Assembly: GCA_031771865.1 (NCBI GenBank)
Contig: JASISA010000002.1
Coordinates: 806,001 to 870,000 of the forward strand
Source of the DNA: Nothophaeocryptopus gaeumannii
Lineage: Eukaryota > Ascomycota > Dothideomycetes > Mycosphaerellales > Mycosphaerellaceae
Length of the DNA: 64,000 nucleotides
Direction of reading: 5' to 3'
A program made the position numbers and the translations under genes. Shown one piece after another: positions 56,001-64,000 of this stretch. Numbering within the stretch: position 1 is the stretch's first letter; the number at the start of each line of letters is the position of its first letter. The notes beneath the pieces are model-generated. The model was not told where the DNA came from. It searched no databases and worked only from the letters and a program-made list of their open reading frames with translations.

Positions 56001-56790
56001 CGCACAGCACTTTGAACGCGTGCATCCGAATGGCTGTGCTCTTGACGCGGGTCTCGCTCTCCAGGATCAGATAAGTCGGCCTCGTAAATAGCTGGATGAA
56101 AGTGTCCCTCTCGCTCGTAGTCACAAATATCTTTCCCAACTTCAATTTCATGACCTTGGCCATGGTATCCAGTGCTGTCTGCAGCTGCGATGAGGGATCC
56201 CACACGCCATCCTTTGGTGCCGCCCTGCTCTTTGCGCCCTTTGCACCTTTGCCTCGCGCCGGAGCTGATGGCTTCTCTGCGCTCTTCGTCTCGATTGCAG
56301 CTACACACCACTGCAGCAAGAATGCGAACACCTCAAGTATTTGCTTGTGATGCGCCGTCTCGGTCTCGCCTTCCTGCTCTTCATGGTGCACAATTTCCGC
56401 TGCTGCACCCAAGCCGCTTATGACGAGATCGAAGACTCTACCAAGCGCCTGTGAGGGGATATACGATGTCTGTCTGCAGAGCTCAAAGAGCTGACTGTTA
56501 GTGCCGGCTTTTTTCTGTAAAGTAGAAGAACGCTGCTGATCTGAAGGAAGTGTGGGCGCGCACTTGAGCAAGAATTGCAGGCTGTCCAGATGTCCTGCCT
56601 GGAGGATTGCCTCAGGATTCTCTCCCACCGCATCGATTATGCCATTCAGTACGCTGTTGACCAAGCCAGGCGTGAAGGCTTCTGGGTCGTTTTCGCAGTC
56701 AAGCAGAGTCGGATCGGCTTCGGGTGTCAGTATCGCGAGTGGGTCGTCCAGATATGCCGTAAGGGCTTCGCTGATTTTGAAGTCGCTCAT
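53038..56790 (-). CDS. cnd1: Condensin subunit 1 (Cnd1/CAP-D2), 1250 aa
   Basis: Intronless. ATG 56790 (MSDFKISEALTAYL) was preferred over the in-frame extension, which lacks an ATG. The long alpha-solenoid shows HEAT-repeat segments, for example NYALRCAIIEVCGNLIAML, NPYCRCRAIQVYVKLADLE and SSNVRKNATKLLSKLLETHP. The cnd1-type C-terminal domain has SSEYCEANLGLLITILERSP, SSTTRSNLVVALGDMAVCFN and VKRTCLMTLTFLILAGQVKV. An acidic, Gln/Glu-rich linker interrupts the solenoid at about 870-960, followed by a Lys-rich segment. Length matches the YCS4/Cnd1 family. The protein is a regulatory HEAT subunit of condensin, which binds the kleisin and SMC2/SMC4 to compact mitotic chromosomes. It is divergent from the Cdc7 kinase gene, 353 bases away. 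Confidence 0.95.
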   Translation of the reverse strand: MSDFKISEALTAYLDDPLAILTPEADPTLLDCENDPEAFTPGLVNSVLNGIIDAVGENPEAILQAGHLDSLQFLLKCAPTLPSDQQRSSTLQKKAGTNSQLFELCRQTSYIPSQALGRVFDLVISGLGAAAEIVHHEEQEGETETAHHKQILEVFAFLLQWCVAAIETKSAEKPSAPARGKGAKGAKSRAAPKDGVWDPSSQLQTALDTMAKVMKLKLGKIFVTTSERDTFIQLFTRPTYLILESETRVKSTAIRMHAFKVLCVAIKHHGHAYGAQTSIIQNLTYFEHLSEPMAEFLHILAEQYDYPQLAEEVIKELSSKEFSESDTKGPKSVSTFVARLSELEPRVVQRQVAYLAKLLESNNYALRCAIIEVCGNLIAMLSKVEMSERREEHQGQIDAFFDVLEERFLDLNPYCRCRAIQVYVKLADLEAKFPKRRQKAAELASQALEDRSSNVRKNATKLLSKLLETHPFGGLSDGLLGHRKWIERLEEVESEINNLQPPAGAPGLGERDSNEQTVEGSLLEEVTRLEESEKAPLSDEEREAAFRKAQEEAAVAEAMNKLRLTRRFFAEGVRFIETLHEASPHVTQLLSSKNKSEVIEAMDFFVTADAYGLETAKPGIKRMLRLIWTKGNSDEGKGVQTHLIDCYKGLFFAAPSNFSPSDAANYVARNMLSLTYGSTPAELTSLEQLLATIMKEKAINDLVIQKLWQVYGVQRRDISKTQRRGAIIVLGMLALADPEIVVREMETCLRIGLGAIGRRDLVLARYTCIALMRMTNNKPTKGVEGRPAVRLPNDHAVLIRLANLLEIDSDSRDWYGLAEQAVGAIYALSKHPDVLCSEVVRRKTKAVFARRVTSARKQEEAQDNSRMDNEGDVEMSDMQGDQPQDEPAEEEQQSVEGAASEPPSSGNTTLALSQLLFTVGHIALKQIVHLELCEQDFKRRKAEKEKTNPTLAKKGRASAGKKGDEKSKEEEAQDELDLMAGTNEDEFTDAIAHVRERELLYGQNSLLAHFGPLVTEICSSNTSYPNSELQAQAALCMAKLMCVSSEYCEANLGLLITILERSPSSTTRSNLVVALGDMAVCFNHLIDENTDFLYRRLSDASLQVKRTCLMTLTFLILAGQVKVKGQLGDMAKCVEDGDDRIREMSRMFFAELAGKDNAIYNHFVDMFSLLSADQALDEDKFRKVIKFLASFIEKDKHAKQLASKLAPRLQRAESERQWNDVAFALGLLPHKNDDITKMVGEGCKVVEGAA

Positions 56791-57143
56791 TGTCGCGACA
56801 AAACTGCGCAAGAACGCGCAGATATGTTAAAGTGAGGTCCCTCAGTAGTTGTCGTGCCTGATGATGGTCGTTGTGGTGTTGGTGGGCACCCCGGCGTTTG
56901 TTTTGTTTGTCGCCTAATTGGGAGCGCTAAGCGAGCCACTGTTGACGCGCCAGGGAAAGAGCGCGTCGCCCCGCAGCAACTGCCATTGCATGTGCAAAGC
57001 AAAGCAAAGTCGGAAGCTCACAACCCGGCACCTGACACCTTGACACCTTCCCGCGAAGCAATGTACATGTCCTAAGGTACTTTGACATATGTCATTGCCG
57101 CCGTCAGCTCGAGTGATCGGAAGCCGGCAACGAAGAGGCAGTG
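56791..57143. promoter_or_regulatory. Shared divergent promoter of cnd1 and cdc7 with MCB-like sites
   Basis: 353 bases separate the two start codons, so both promoters must lie here. Two MCB-like cores occur in opposite orientation about 12 bases apart: GACGCGCC at 56944-56951 and GCGCGTCGC at 56961-56969. ACGCG is the core bound by MBF-type G1/S regulators in yeasts. Use by this fungus is inference. Confidence 0.5.
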
Positions 57144-58541
57144 ATGATGGCGACGACGAGACGGGCACAAGAGCCGGTGGTGGTACACGAGGACGAGCCC
57201 GCACACTACGGAGACAGCACCGAGGACGACACTGAAGAGATGGACGAGAGCAGAGATCCTTTGGAGGAGAGCGGCGGCACCATCAGCGATGACGACAGCG
57301 ACGAGGAGGTCGAGGATAGTGTCGCGGAAGACATTTTCAAGTTCGAGGCCAGCTTCAAGAACATCACCAAGCGATACCGGCTTATCAACCGTATTGGAGA
57401 AGGGACTTTCTCCACAGTATACAAAGCCGAAGACCTGCTATATGATCAATATGAGAACGAATGGGACTCCTTCGTAGAGAAGGAAAACGTGGACACGAAT
57501 GCTTCTTTCAAGCAGACCTCCAAGCCTCCGAAGGCACGATATGTGGCCATAAAGAAGATCTATGTCACATCTTCACCGCAACGGATCTTCAACGAACTTG
57601 ATTTGCTTTACGACCTGAGGAACTCGGCCAATGTCTGTCCGCTAATTACCGCGTTCCGGGACCAAGACCAAGTCATCGCCGTTCTGCCATACTTCCAACA
57701 TCGAGACTTCCGGGACTACTATCGCGAATTCTCCATCGACGAAATGCGAGTGTACTTCCGCTGCCTTTTCACAGCCCTGACCTCTGTCCACGCGTGCGAG
57801 ATCATTCACCGCGATATCAAGCCGACCAACTTCCTCTACTCTCCGTCACAACAGCGAGGCGTGCTGGTGGACTTCGGTCTCGCGGAGCGAGAAGGCACAG
57901 ATAATCAGCCTTGTGACTGCAGACGAGATCAACGCGACAGGGCCAGAAAGGTGTCTCAGTCCGTTCATTCCACATCACTAGCGGCAGCACACGCAAATGG
58001 ACAACCACCGCCTCGGCCAGCTTATCCCAAGGATGACCAGCGATCTTCACGCCGTGCCAACAGAGCTGGCACTCGAGGATTCCGTGCACCAGAGGTCCTG
58101 CTCAAGTGCACTGCACAGACCTGCCTAATCGACGTGTGGAGTGTCGGCATCATACTTCTCACATTCCTTTCGAAACGCTTCCCGTTCTTCCACTCGGCAG
58201 ACGACATCGACGCTTTCATCGAGCTGTGCTCCATCTTCGGCAAGAAGAGAATGGCGGAAACCGCACTGCTGCACGGACAGGTTCTGGAGACCAACATACC
58301 GACTATTAGCGATAACGGTCATGGTTGGGAAAAGATCCTGCTGTGGTGTTTAGGCCGTAGCAAGAGGGAGAGTAATGGCGGCCTCACAGAGGAGGAGCAC
58401 GATGCGGTGGCCTTCATGCAGTTGTGCCTAGAGCTGAACCCAGCGAAGAGACTCACTGCTGAGGAGGCGCTCGAGCACCCGTGGCTGGCGATAGAATCGA
58501 CCGTGTCGGAGCGTGATGAGATGATAGCGGAGGAGGCATAG
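57144..58541 (+). CDS. cdc7: Cdc7/Hsk1-type Dbf4-dependent kinase, 465 aa
   Basis: Intronless; two adjacent in-frame ATGs (57144 and 57147) are equivalent starts. An acidic N-terminal tail of about 75 residues (EDDTEEMDE, SDDDSDEEVEDS) leads to the kinase domain. This has the Gly loop GEGTFSTVYKAE, the ATP lysine in VAIKKIY, the catalytic loop HRDIKPTNFLY, DFGLAE and, after an insert of about 80 residues in the activation region (CDCRRDQRDRARK to RAGTRGFRAPEVLLKC), the APE motif. The inserts between beta-strands and before APE are the Cdc7 hallmark, as is the later FGKKRMAETALLHG segment. Cdc7 with Dbf4 phosphorylates MCM2-7 to fire replication origins in the nucleus. No Dbf4 gene is in the window. 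Confidence 0.95.
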   Translation: MMATTRRAQEPVVVHEDEPAHYGDSTEDDTEEMDESRDPLEESGGTISDDDSDEEVEDSVAEDIFKFEASFKNITKRYRLINRIGEGTFSTVYKAEDLLYDQYENEWDSFVEKENVDTNASFKQTSKPPKARYVAIKKIYVTSSPQRIFNELDLLYDLRNSANVCPLITAFRDQDQVIAVLPYFQHRDFRDYYREFSIDEMRVYFRCLFTALTSVHACEIIHRDIKPTNFLYSPSQQRGVLVDFGLAEREGTDNQPCDCRRDQRDRARKVSQSVHSTSLAAAHANGQPPPRPAYPKDDQRSSRRANRAGTRGFRAPEVLLKCTAQTCLIDVWSVGIILLTFLSKRFPFFHSADDIDAFIELCSIFGKKRMAETALLHGQVLETNIPTISDNGHGWEKILLWCLGRSKRESNGGLTEEEHDAVAFMQLCLELNPAKRLTAEEALEHPWLAIESTVSERDEMIAEEA

Positions 58542-59261
58542 ATTACGGTAGATCTGGCATTGGGCATGTTCTGGGAGGCATCTTGCATGATTGATCACGA
58601 CACGGCTCCTATTCATGAGCATTGCGCGGCGTTGGCAGGTTGATGGGAAGGGTTTAAAGCATTATGAGGAAAGGGAAGATACCCCATGTCATGTTTGCAT
58701 GTAAAGTGTTTGTACGAATTAGAAATTGGCGGCCTCGAGAGAGAGCTGCGTATTGAAACTCAGTCTACGAACTTTTCGTGATGCTTTCGTTGATCATGGC
58801 CTCTACGCTGACTTGAAGCTCAATGCACGTTGCGTGGTGATCACAGATCCACGTCCAAGCGAAGTCTTCTCCCGCCATTGGTGTTCGGATGAATTAATGC
58901 CACGGAGGTACTGTGAGTTCCCATATAGGCTTATGGGATCGGGAGATGTAGGAAGTAATGCTTGACTTTTGGTACTTGCTATGGGCTGCAAGACTTTGTG
59001 CTTGCTGTTGGGACCAGGGCGTCTCTCGTCTTGTCTCTCCAGGTGGCCTGTCCTTTTGCCCTTCAATCTGGTCCCTCGATGCCTCTCCTCTCGTCTTTCC
59101 AGTCCATCATAGCTGCTCGTACACTAGAATGTGCGCGAGATTTAGCACAGCTGCTGCTCTTCTTCGGGCGCTAGCTGTGTGGCGGATTGCCTTGGCATCC
59201 TATGCCTTCTGCCTTTCGTTTGAATCCCTTGCCCGTCCGCGTAGCTCTCGCACAGCAAGTA
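58542..59261. other. Convergent spacer, no gene
   Basis: About 720 bases downstream of cdc7; short open frames only, none supported. Confidence 0.55.
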
Positions 59262-60359
59262 TCAGCGTGTCGTATCGGATAGCGCTTTACCGGGAAGCTC
59301 CAGCTGCTCCAGCTCTATGATATTCGCGCTCCACCACTTGCAACTCGCCTCATCGAGATCCCCATCGAAGCTATTGACAGCGCGGCGGATCTCATCTGCA
59401 TACTTTCGCATCAGCTCGATCCTATTCGACAGGCCCAATGACAGGTGCGCTATAAGCCGCAACATGTAAGACGACTCCTCGGGATCGTGGATATGGCTTT
59501 CTTTCTCCCACGGATCACCGGCTTTGATGAAGGCCTCTGTCTTGATCGGGAGGCCGGTGGTGCTCTTGAAGAGGTTCGAGTCCAGGATGCTCAACGGGAA
59601 GAGGACGGTGCTGACGGTGTCGTGTTGTAGTTTTCGGAGCCGATGAGTCTGGATGAAACCTATGGAGTTCCATGTTCGAGTCTCGGCAGGGGTGCGGTCT
59701 TCGAAGCGGAGGGAGAGGCTCTTGAGCTGGCCGCTGCTCAAGATGGGGACCAAAGCGAATAGGACTAGCTGGACCTGTTTGAACTCGGCTGGATAGCGAG
59801 GGGGGCCGTAAGACTGGTCGACGTGGTTCTCCGACGCAACATGTAGCGCGATGTTGTGCGCCCGTGAGATCGAGGTGGTAAGAGCACCGAAGATCTTGTT
59901 GTTGTTACCGTGCACGTGGACGTCGCGCTCATATATCTTGACCTTGCCGACTTGGACTGTAAGAAGACCATTGTGAGCTTCGACCTCAATCTTCATGGTA
60001 GCCAGCTTGTAGAGCGCCTCCTCCGCCTCCTCCTTCACCGCCTTGCAAGTCGCCAAGATCTGAGGGTGCGCTGTGCCTGGCTCACCGCCGAACAGCTCAT
60101 CGTAGACCATCAGTCGGATGTCCTTGTGCATGTTGAGCAATCTGAAGGTCGCATGCTCGTCCAGTTGCTGCAATATGTAGATCAAATCGTGTCGATCAAG
60201 GGTAGACTTCGGCTCGCTGCCGGTTCGATCGGTGACGAAGGTGCGCAACTCAGGGAGAGTGCACATGGTGTAGTCGAGACCAGCAAAAGATTTGGGGCCG
60301 GTGGCATTCGGCGATGGTATCGATGATGGGTAGCGCACGGTGAGGCTGCGTTCCGCCAT
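59262..60359 (-). CDS. Fungal SAP-like/F-box-like family protein, 365 aa (paralogue 1)
   Basis: Intronless from ATG 60359. The N-terminal module GLDYTMCTLPELRTFVTDRT, followed by RHDLIYILQQLDE, resembles a SAP-like helix-turn-helix. The next segment FRLLNMHKDIRLMVYDELF, then PQILATCKAVKEEAEEALYK, is the common fungal F-box-like pattern (LPxExRxxIYxxL ... LLxTCRxIxxEAxxLLY). The middle is beta-strand-rich, with helices at the end. It is clearly paralogous to the next gene (60688-61815). Such families are strongly expanded in Dothideomycetes; members probably act as substrate receptors or nucleic-acid-associated proteins, but no function is established. Confidence 0.75.
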   Translation of the reverse strand: MAERSLTVRYPSSIPSPNATGPKSFAGLDYTMCTLPELRTFVTDRTGSEPKSTLDRHDLIYILQQLDEHATFRLLNMHKDIRLMVYDELFGGEPGTAHPQILATCKAVKEEAEEALYKLATMKIEVEAHNGLLTVQVGKVKIYERDVHVHGNNNKIFGALTTSISRAHNIALHVASENHVDQSYGPPRYPAEFKQVQLVLFALVPILSSGQLKSLSLRFEDRTPAETRTWNSIGFIQTHRLRKLQHDTVSTVLFPLSILDSNLFKSTTGLPIKTEAFIKAGDPWEKESHIHDPEESSYMLRLIAHLSLGLSNRIELMRKYADEIRRAVNSFDGDLDEASCKWWSANIIELEQLELPGKALSDTTR

Positions 60360-60687
60360 ATTGGGTTGTTTCGGTGGTGTTCCGTTAATGTCGAGGTGGA
60401 TGTTAGCAAGTTGAGTGTAGAGAAAGTCAAGGAAGGCGCGGAGCGATAGTCAGTGTGGGGCATAACGGCTTTCACATGAAAAGCACATGCGTCGGTGAAA
60501 CTAGCTTATACTTGATGGCTTGCACATGCATGGTTCTCGGGACTGCTCCTCTTTCCAATCAGTCGCTCAGTGCCTGGTGCTGCACTCTGCCGCCTTTACC
60601 ATCAGGGATCGCGTCTGTTCCTCTTATTGCTCTGTCTTCCTCCCGCCTTTCAAGGAACGTTCGTGTAGCAGCGCGTCTCACCCAATT
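60360..60687. other. Spacer between the two paralogues
   Basis: 328 bases holding the promoter of paralogue 1; no further feature. Confidence 0.5.
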
Positions 60688-61815
60688 TTACTTCTGCTCC
60701 CTCTCTTGCACCACCTGCATCGCCTTCTCCTTGAGCGGCATCACCGCCTTTCCTACCATGAACTTCTGTAAGCTCACAATCAACATCTTCCACAGGTCAT
60801 CCGCCTTCTCGAAATGAAATGGATGGTCGGGCTCGATCAGCTTTCGGAGGACTTCTAGATTGTGGTCCAGATACCGAATACCGCTCTTCACCACTCCAGT
60901 CTCCTTGAGTAGGTCCAGCAGCTCCTTAGCATCTCGTTTCATCCTCGCGTATTCCACAAGGACATTGAACTTGTGCCCGTCTTTGGCCCATAGACCCTTG
61001 ATGAAATTTTGGGTTTCTGTTGGCACTTCCATCATAGTTTTGACCAGCGCCGGGTCGATCTTCGACAATGGCCACAGCGTAGCGTTCACGCTGTTTGAAG
61101 TGGTCGGACAGTTTGCCGGAAGTGTATCATCATCCCAAAGCCAGCTCTCGGTGTTGGTATTGTTGACGAGATTGAACGCAAGAGATTTCGCATTCCCAGC
61201 AGATAGGGCGCAAGTCACTGCAAGCAGAAGACGTCCGACCTGAGCGAACTCTTGAAAGTATCCCTGTGACGTTTGATTCTCCGTATAATCTCGGCGAAGC
61301 GTCACCGTCAGCTTGACATTGCTCGCACGGTGCACAGCGGCAGGTAGCAGAGTCGAGTAGCCTACTGGCGTGAGTCGATTCCCGTCAGTCACGTTCTCGT
61401 AGATGCGCTTGCTGCCCATGTTGAGGTAGAGCTGAGTATACATGACGCGTGGTTCGCGCGGCGAAGGCTTATGCTTGTGCGAGACTGCCTCGATAGCGAT
61501 GCTCAGATTGGCCGTCGCATACAAGAGATCGCTCGCTTCGTCGTGAATCGCCTTACATGAGGCGAGAATCTGAGGATGAATCGGATCGTCGCCGCCATCG
61601 TGTTCGAAGAGCTCCTCGTAGACGAGGAGTCTAACGTCCTTGCAAAGCTCCATTAACTCGAACGTGGCACTGCGGTCGAGCTCCTGCAGTTCAGCGATCA
61701 AGAGAGTAGCATCGGTATGAGCTGGCGATTTCTTGGTGCGATCTTTGACAAAGGCGCGGAGCTCATGCGTGGTGCAGCTGGCGTAGTCCAGGCCGAACAA
61801 GGAGCGGGCGCTCAT
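60688..61815 (-). CDS. Fungal SAP-like/F-box-like family protein, 375 aa (paralogue 2)
   Basis: Start at ATG 61815 (MSARSLFGLDYAS). The open frame runs on upstream to about 62037 but contains no ATG, so the extension is leader. It has the same plan as its neighbour: GLDYASCTTHELRAFVKDRT, LLIAELQELDRSATFELMEL, CKDVRLLVYEELFEHDGGDD and HPQILASCKAIHDEASDLLY. A strand-rich middle (RASNVKLTVTLRRDY) and a Lys/Glu-rich helical end follow. Same strand and adjacent, so a tandem duplication is inferred. Identity is highest in the first 110 residues and low afterwards. Confidence 0.75.
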   Translation of the reverse strand: MSARSLFGLDYASCTTHELRAFVKDRTKKSPAHTDATLLIAELQELDRSATFELMELCKDVRLLVYEELFEHDGGDDPIHPQILASCKAIHDEASDLLYATANLSIAIEAVSHKHKPSPREPRVMYTQLYLNMGSKRIYENVTDGNRLTPVGYSTLLPAAVHRASNVKLTVTLRRDYTENQTSQGYFQEFAQVGRLLLAVTCALSAGNAKSLAFNLVNNTNTESWLWDDDTLPANCPTTSNSVNATLWPLSKIDPALVKTMMEVPTETQNFIKGLWAKDGHKFNVLVEYARMKRDAKELLDLLKETGVVKSGIRYLDHNLEVLRKLIEPDHPFHFEKADDLWKMLIVSLQKFMVGKAVMPLKEKAMQVVQEREQK

Positions 61816-62055
61816 GTTGTCGTGCTTTGGACGGCTGTCCACCGGATGAACGGTGCAAGTCGGTGGGGAGAAGATGTTGGACTGAGTGTTTGAGGAGAGA
61901 TTCGGTGTCTTGTTGAGGTCATGCAGGTAACCGACGGTGGCGCGTTCGTTTCGCTGGCGAAGCTTGTCAAAATCGCAGAGTGTTGTGTGCTCAAACAGGC
62001 ATGTCAATGCATGTGATTGGCGCTTTCCATTACTCACTCCTGTTGACTACGAAAC

Positions 62056-62805
62056 TCATATCCGCACACCCTTGCTCCTCAGCAGATTCACCATCGCTCC
62101 TGCCTGGAATCCCGCCCATTCAGTAAACCCACCGACAGCTCCACCAACGGTCCTCAGTTCCTCCAGTCTCCGATCCAAGAACTCCTCCGTATCCTTGAAC
62201 TCGGTACTCTGATCCGTGGTCTGAAACATCTCTGTAGCCGCATAGATTCCACTCAGACTCGCACGCTTGGTGTACCAGCTCGCATCCACGCTCTGATCGT
62301 TCGCCAGGAACCACATCTCGTCGCTTAGAAGCGCAAGCTCTTTCAATGAAGATCGGATATTCTCAGCCAAGCTCATGAGTCCAAGAGCCTGTTGCCACTG
62401 CCCGATGACCTGTGTATCCACATTGGCCGTCAATCGCGCCAGGATCAGACTGCGGACTTTGCGACCCGGACCCCATTTCTGTTGCTCTTCGCCCCATTGA
62501 ACACGGTCCTTCAATGACAGACGCTGGGTGACCAGATAGTACTGGACGATTTCGTACGGACCCTTCGGGAAGAGGTTCGTTGATATATCTAAGTATCCCG
62601 CATCTCTCGTGCCGAGAGTAAGAGATTGCTGCGTGAAGCCATGCCGTGGGACGTGTTGGAGGGCAGCGGATAGGATACTAGACTCGGTCTGATGGTACGG
62701 CGGTGGCTCGGTATGTTCGTAAGAATGGTACAGAGCTCGAAATGCAGGCTGGACAAGGAGTGGGCGTAGTGCTGGCGGTGCACGTAGAATCGTGCGGAGT
62801 ACCAT
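62056..62805 (-). CDS. coq9: Coq9, mitochondrial ubiquinone biosynthesis protein, 249 aa
   Basis: ATG 62805 gives a typical matrix-targeting start: MVLRTILRAPPALRPLLVQP, then FRALYHSYE, rich in Arg and hydrophobics. The in-frame part before it is leader. Family parts include ESSILSAALQHVPRHGFTQQ, LGTRDAGYLDISTNLFPKGP, YEIVQYYLVTQRLSLKDRV and WGPGRKVRSLILARLTANVD. They continue with MSLAENIRSSLKELALLSDE, MWFLANDQSVDASWYTKRAS and LSGIYAATEMFQTTDQS. The TetR-like fold lipid-binding domain is complete. Coq9 binds coenzyme Q intermediates and works with Coq7 in the CoQ synthome on the inner mitochondrial membrane. Intronless. Confidence 0.95.
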   Translation of the reverse strand: MVLRTILRAPPALRPLLVQPAFRALYHSYEHTEPPPYHQTESSILSAALQHVPRHGFTQQSLTLGTRDAGYLDISTNLFPKGPYEIVQYYLVTQRLSLKDRVQWGEEQQKWGPGRKVRSLILARLTANVDTQVIGQWQQALGLMSLAENIRSSLKELALLSDEMWFLANDQSVDASWYTKRASLSGIYAATEMFQTTDQSTEFKDTEEFLDRRLEELRTVGGAVGGFTEWAGFQAGAMVNLLRSKGVRI

Positions 62806-64000
62806 TGCGGAACCCAAACAAGCAAAGTCTGTCTTCGGTACAAGCAACCGGCTGATGTGTGGTCTCTTCGGCGTCGTTCCGCTCTTGTCGTTCGGAATCA
62901 GGTGGTGGAGTGATACCGGCCTTCCTCCCTCCGGCGTACAGTGTCGTCGGTGACAGCTCCGTCGTTCCGCTGTCTCCCGTCGCGGTGACAGCGGTATTCT
63001 CAAGATGTCAATTCTATTGGCCTTTGAAGTGCAGGCGCTAAGAAAATGTCAAGATTTACGGTATAAACTCCGACTGCAAAAGAGGACGAGGATCTGGGCG
63101 GAGCGGAGGCCGATAGCGTGCCACGGGAATCGTCGATGGGGAGCCCTGAGTCGAAATCGGTGTCGATTTTGTTGGCGCGAAGGCTGTAGGCACGACCAGA
63201 GCCGATTCGGAGGAAGGAGAGGCACGCCGATGGGTTGTACGGATGTTTCTGTGATGAAGTTGAAGATTGGTGATGTCCAGAGCTAGGTCGTGTTGCTCTT
63301 GGCAGTACAGTAGCCTTACCGGATCTGCCTCCGTATTGGTCCGTGTCGTGATGGACTTCACGCGCCTTCGTCAGCATCACTATGCTTCGTTCAAACACCC
63401 ATATATTGGAATATGCTTATACTAGATGCTGATGGCTTTGCATTTTGGCTCTTTCGGCCGTCATGTGTCCTTTTGCGGCCAGCAACAGCCCGTAGGTCCT
63501 TCTCTCGCCGATATGCTCATATGATAACAAGTACAAGAACGGAGGAAACATAGAAGCACCTGAGTGCGCTCGAACAATCGGGTATAGCTATGGTCGTATC
63601 CATACTGTCTGCTGCAGAGAGGCTCTGAAGGCTACGTGCAGATATAGAACTCAAGAGCGAGCAGGAACCCTCTCGCAGCCACCTGAGCAAAAGAAACTAC
63701 TCCAGCGGAATCACTCTGGAAGCAAAGTAACACTCACAGACACCGCGCGGAACTATAAACGACAGCTCGCATGTCAAGCCCACTAATGAACAAAGAAGAG
63801 CAAAGAAGAAGAATACTCAATTGAAGCAAAAGGTTCATCATACCATTTGGTATGACGACATCCTTACTTATCGAATCTACCACAGATACGACAAGATTTT
63901 ACAATTGTCTCAACCAGGAATTACGACTGCATGCAACCTATCTCGATACGAGAGTCACTCTTAGTGATCGAATTAATTCAACTAGAGCATGTTCTTACGT
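62806..64000. other. Right-end intergenic region
   Basis: About 1.2 kb upstream of coq9 to the window edge. Open frames on the minus strand (63000-63398) are Ser/Arg-rich without domains. The last 600 bases are AT-richer than the gene regions and show no gene. A further promoter or gene may lie outside. Confidence 0.5.

Noticed and set aside
61816..62037. 74-residue N-terminal extension of the second SAP/F-box-like paralogue
   Set aside because: It has no ATG (only GTG), and the paralogue starts at the equivalent of ATG 61815.
62806..63003. N-terminal extension of Coq9
   Set aside because: The extension is Arg/Pro-rich leader without a true ATG start. ATG 62805 begins a proper mitochondrial targeting peptide.
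1..64000. CRISPR arrays, bacterial operons, phage or plasmid elements
   Set aside because: The window is eukaryotic nuclear DNA with spliced genes. No regularly spaced repeats or bacterial signals were seen.
1..64000. Secondary-metabolite gene cluster
   Set aside because: No polyketide synthase, peptide synthetase, terpene cyclase or P450 is present. The carboxylase and transporter are not adjacent to each other or to tailoring enzymes.

Overview
The window is nuclear DNA of a filamentous ascomycete fungus. I infer a Dothideomycete of the Mycosphaerella/Capnodiales type from the gene set; this is a judgement from family resemblance, not a search result. The evidence is eukaryotic gene structure (introns of 44-118 bases with GT/AG or GC/AG ends and CTAAC/CTGAC-like branch points, no operons or ribosome sites), Ascomycota-specific families (Ssr4, a RAS-2 type GTPase, a Num1/ApsA-like protein, MRJP/yellow-like and APP1-like secreted proteins) and expanded fungal-only families. 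Coding starts were placed at true ATG codons, and splice joins were made by eye from reading frame and splice signals.

Left part (1-24.9 kb) is gene-dense. It holds the 3' end of a cortical PH-domain protein, a small secreted proline-rich protein, an acidic nuclear protein facing a small SANT/Myb-like basic protein, the HtrA-type protease Nma111, a secreted Cys-rich/Ser-Thr-rich protein, an unknown 163-residue protein packed 61 bases behind the AP-2 sigma subunit, the TFIIIC zinc-finger subunit, a two-span membrane protein, a small zinc-finger candidate, an unknown 373-residue protein and the SWI/SNF-RSC subunit Ssr4.

Middle part (24.9-32.9 kb) is gene-poor. It holds only weak or broken reading frames, a diverged 130-base direct repeat whose differences are nearly all transitions in a RIP-like (repeat-induced point mutation) context, and short tandem duplications. 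It ends at the RAS-2 type small GTPase.

Right part (33-64 kb) holds a biotin carboxylase/biotinyl protein with a GC-AG intron, a membrane protein fused to a HicA-like fold without the usual histidine, a secreted APP1-like (DUF2183) protein, an MRJP/yellow-family secreted protein, a six-exon Lys/Pro/Thr plus Gly/Val-repeat (LEA-like) protein, a protein with three tandem SUMO-like domains, a monocarboxylate-type MFS transporter gene broken by one nonsense codon, condensin subunit Cnd1 and the Cdc7 kinase sharing one 353-base divergent promoter, two tandem paralogues of a SAP-like/F-box-like family, and the mitochondrial ubiquinone protein Coq9.

The genes do not form a metabolic cluster. Most are unrelated housekeeping genes (chromatin, pol III transcription, endocytosis, chromosome condensation, replication licensing, ubiquinone synthesis) mixed with lineage-specific secreted or orphan proteins. 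The most notable points are the triple SUMO-like protein, the HicA-like membrane fusion, the nonsense-broken transporter, the Cnd1/Cdc7 shared promoter with MCB-like sites, and the RIP-like relic.
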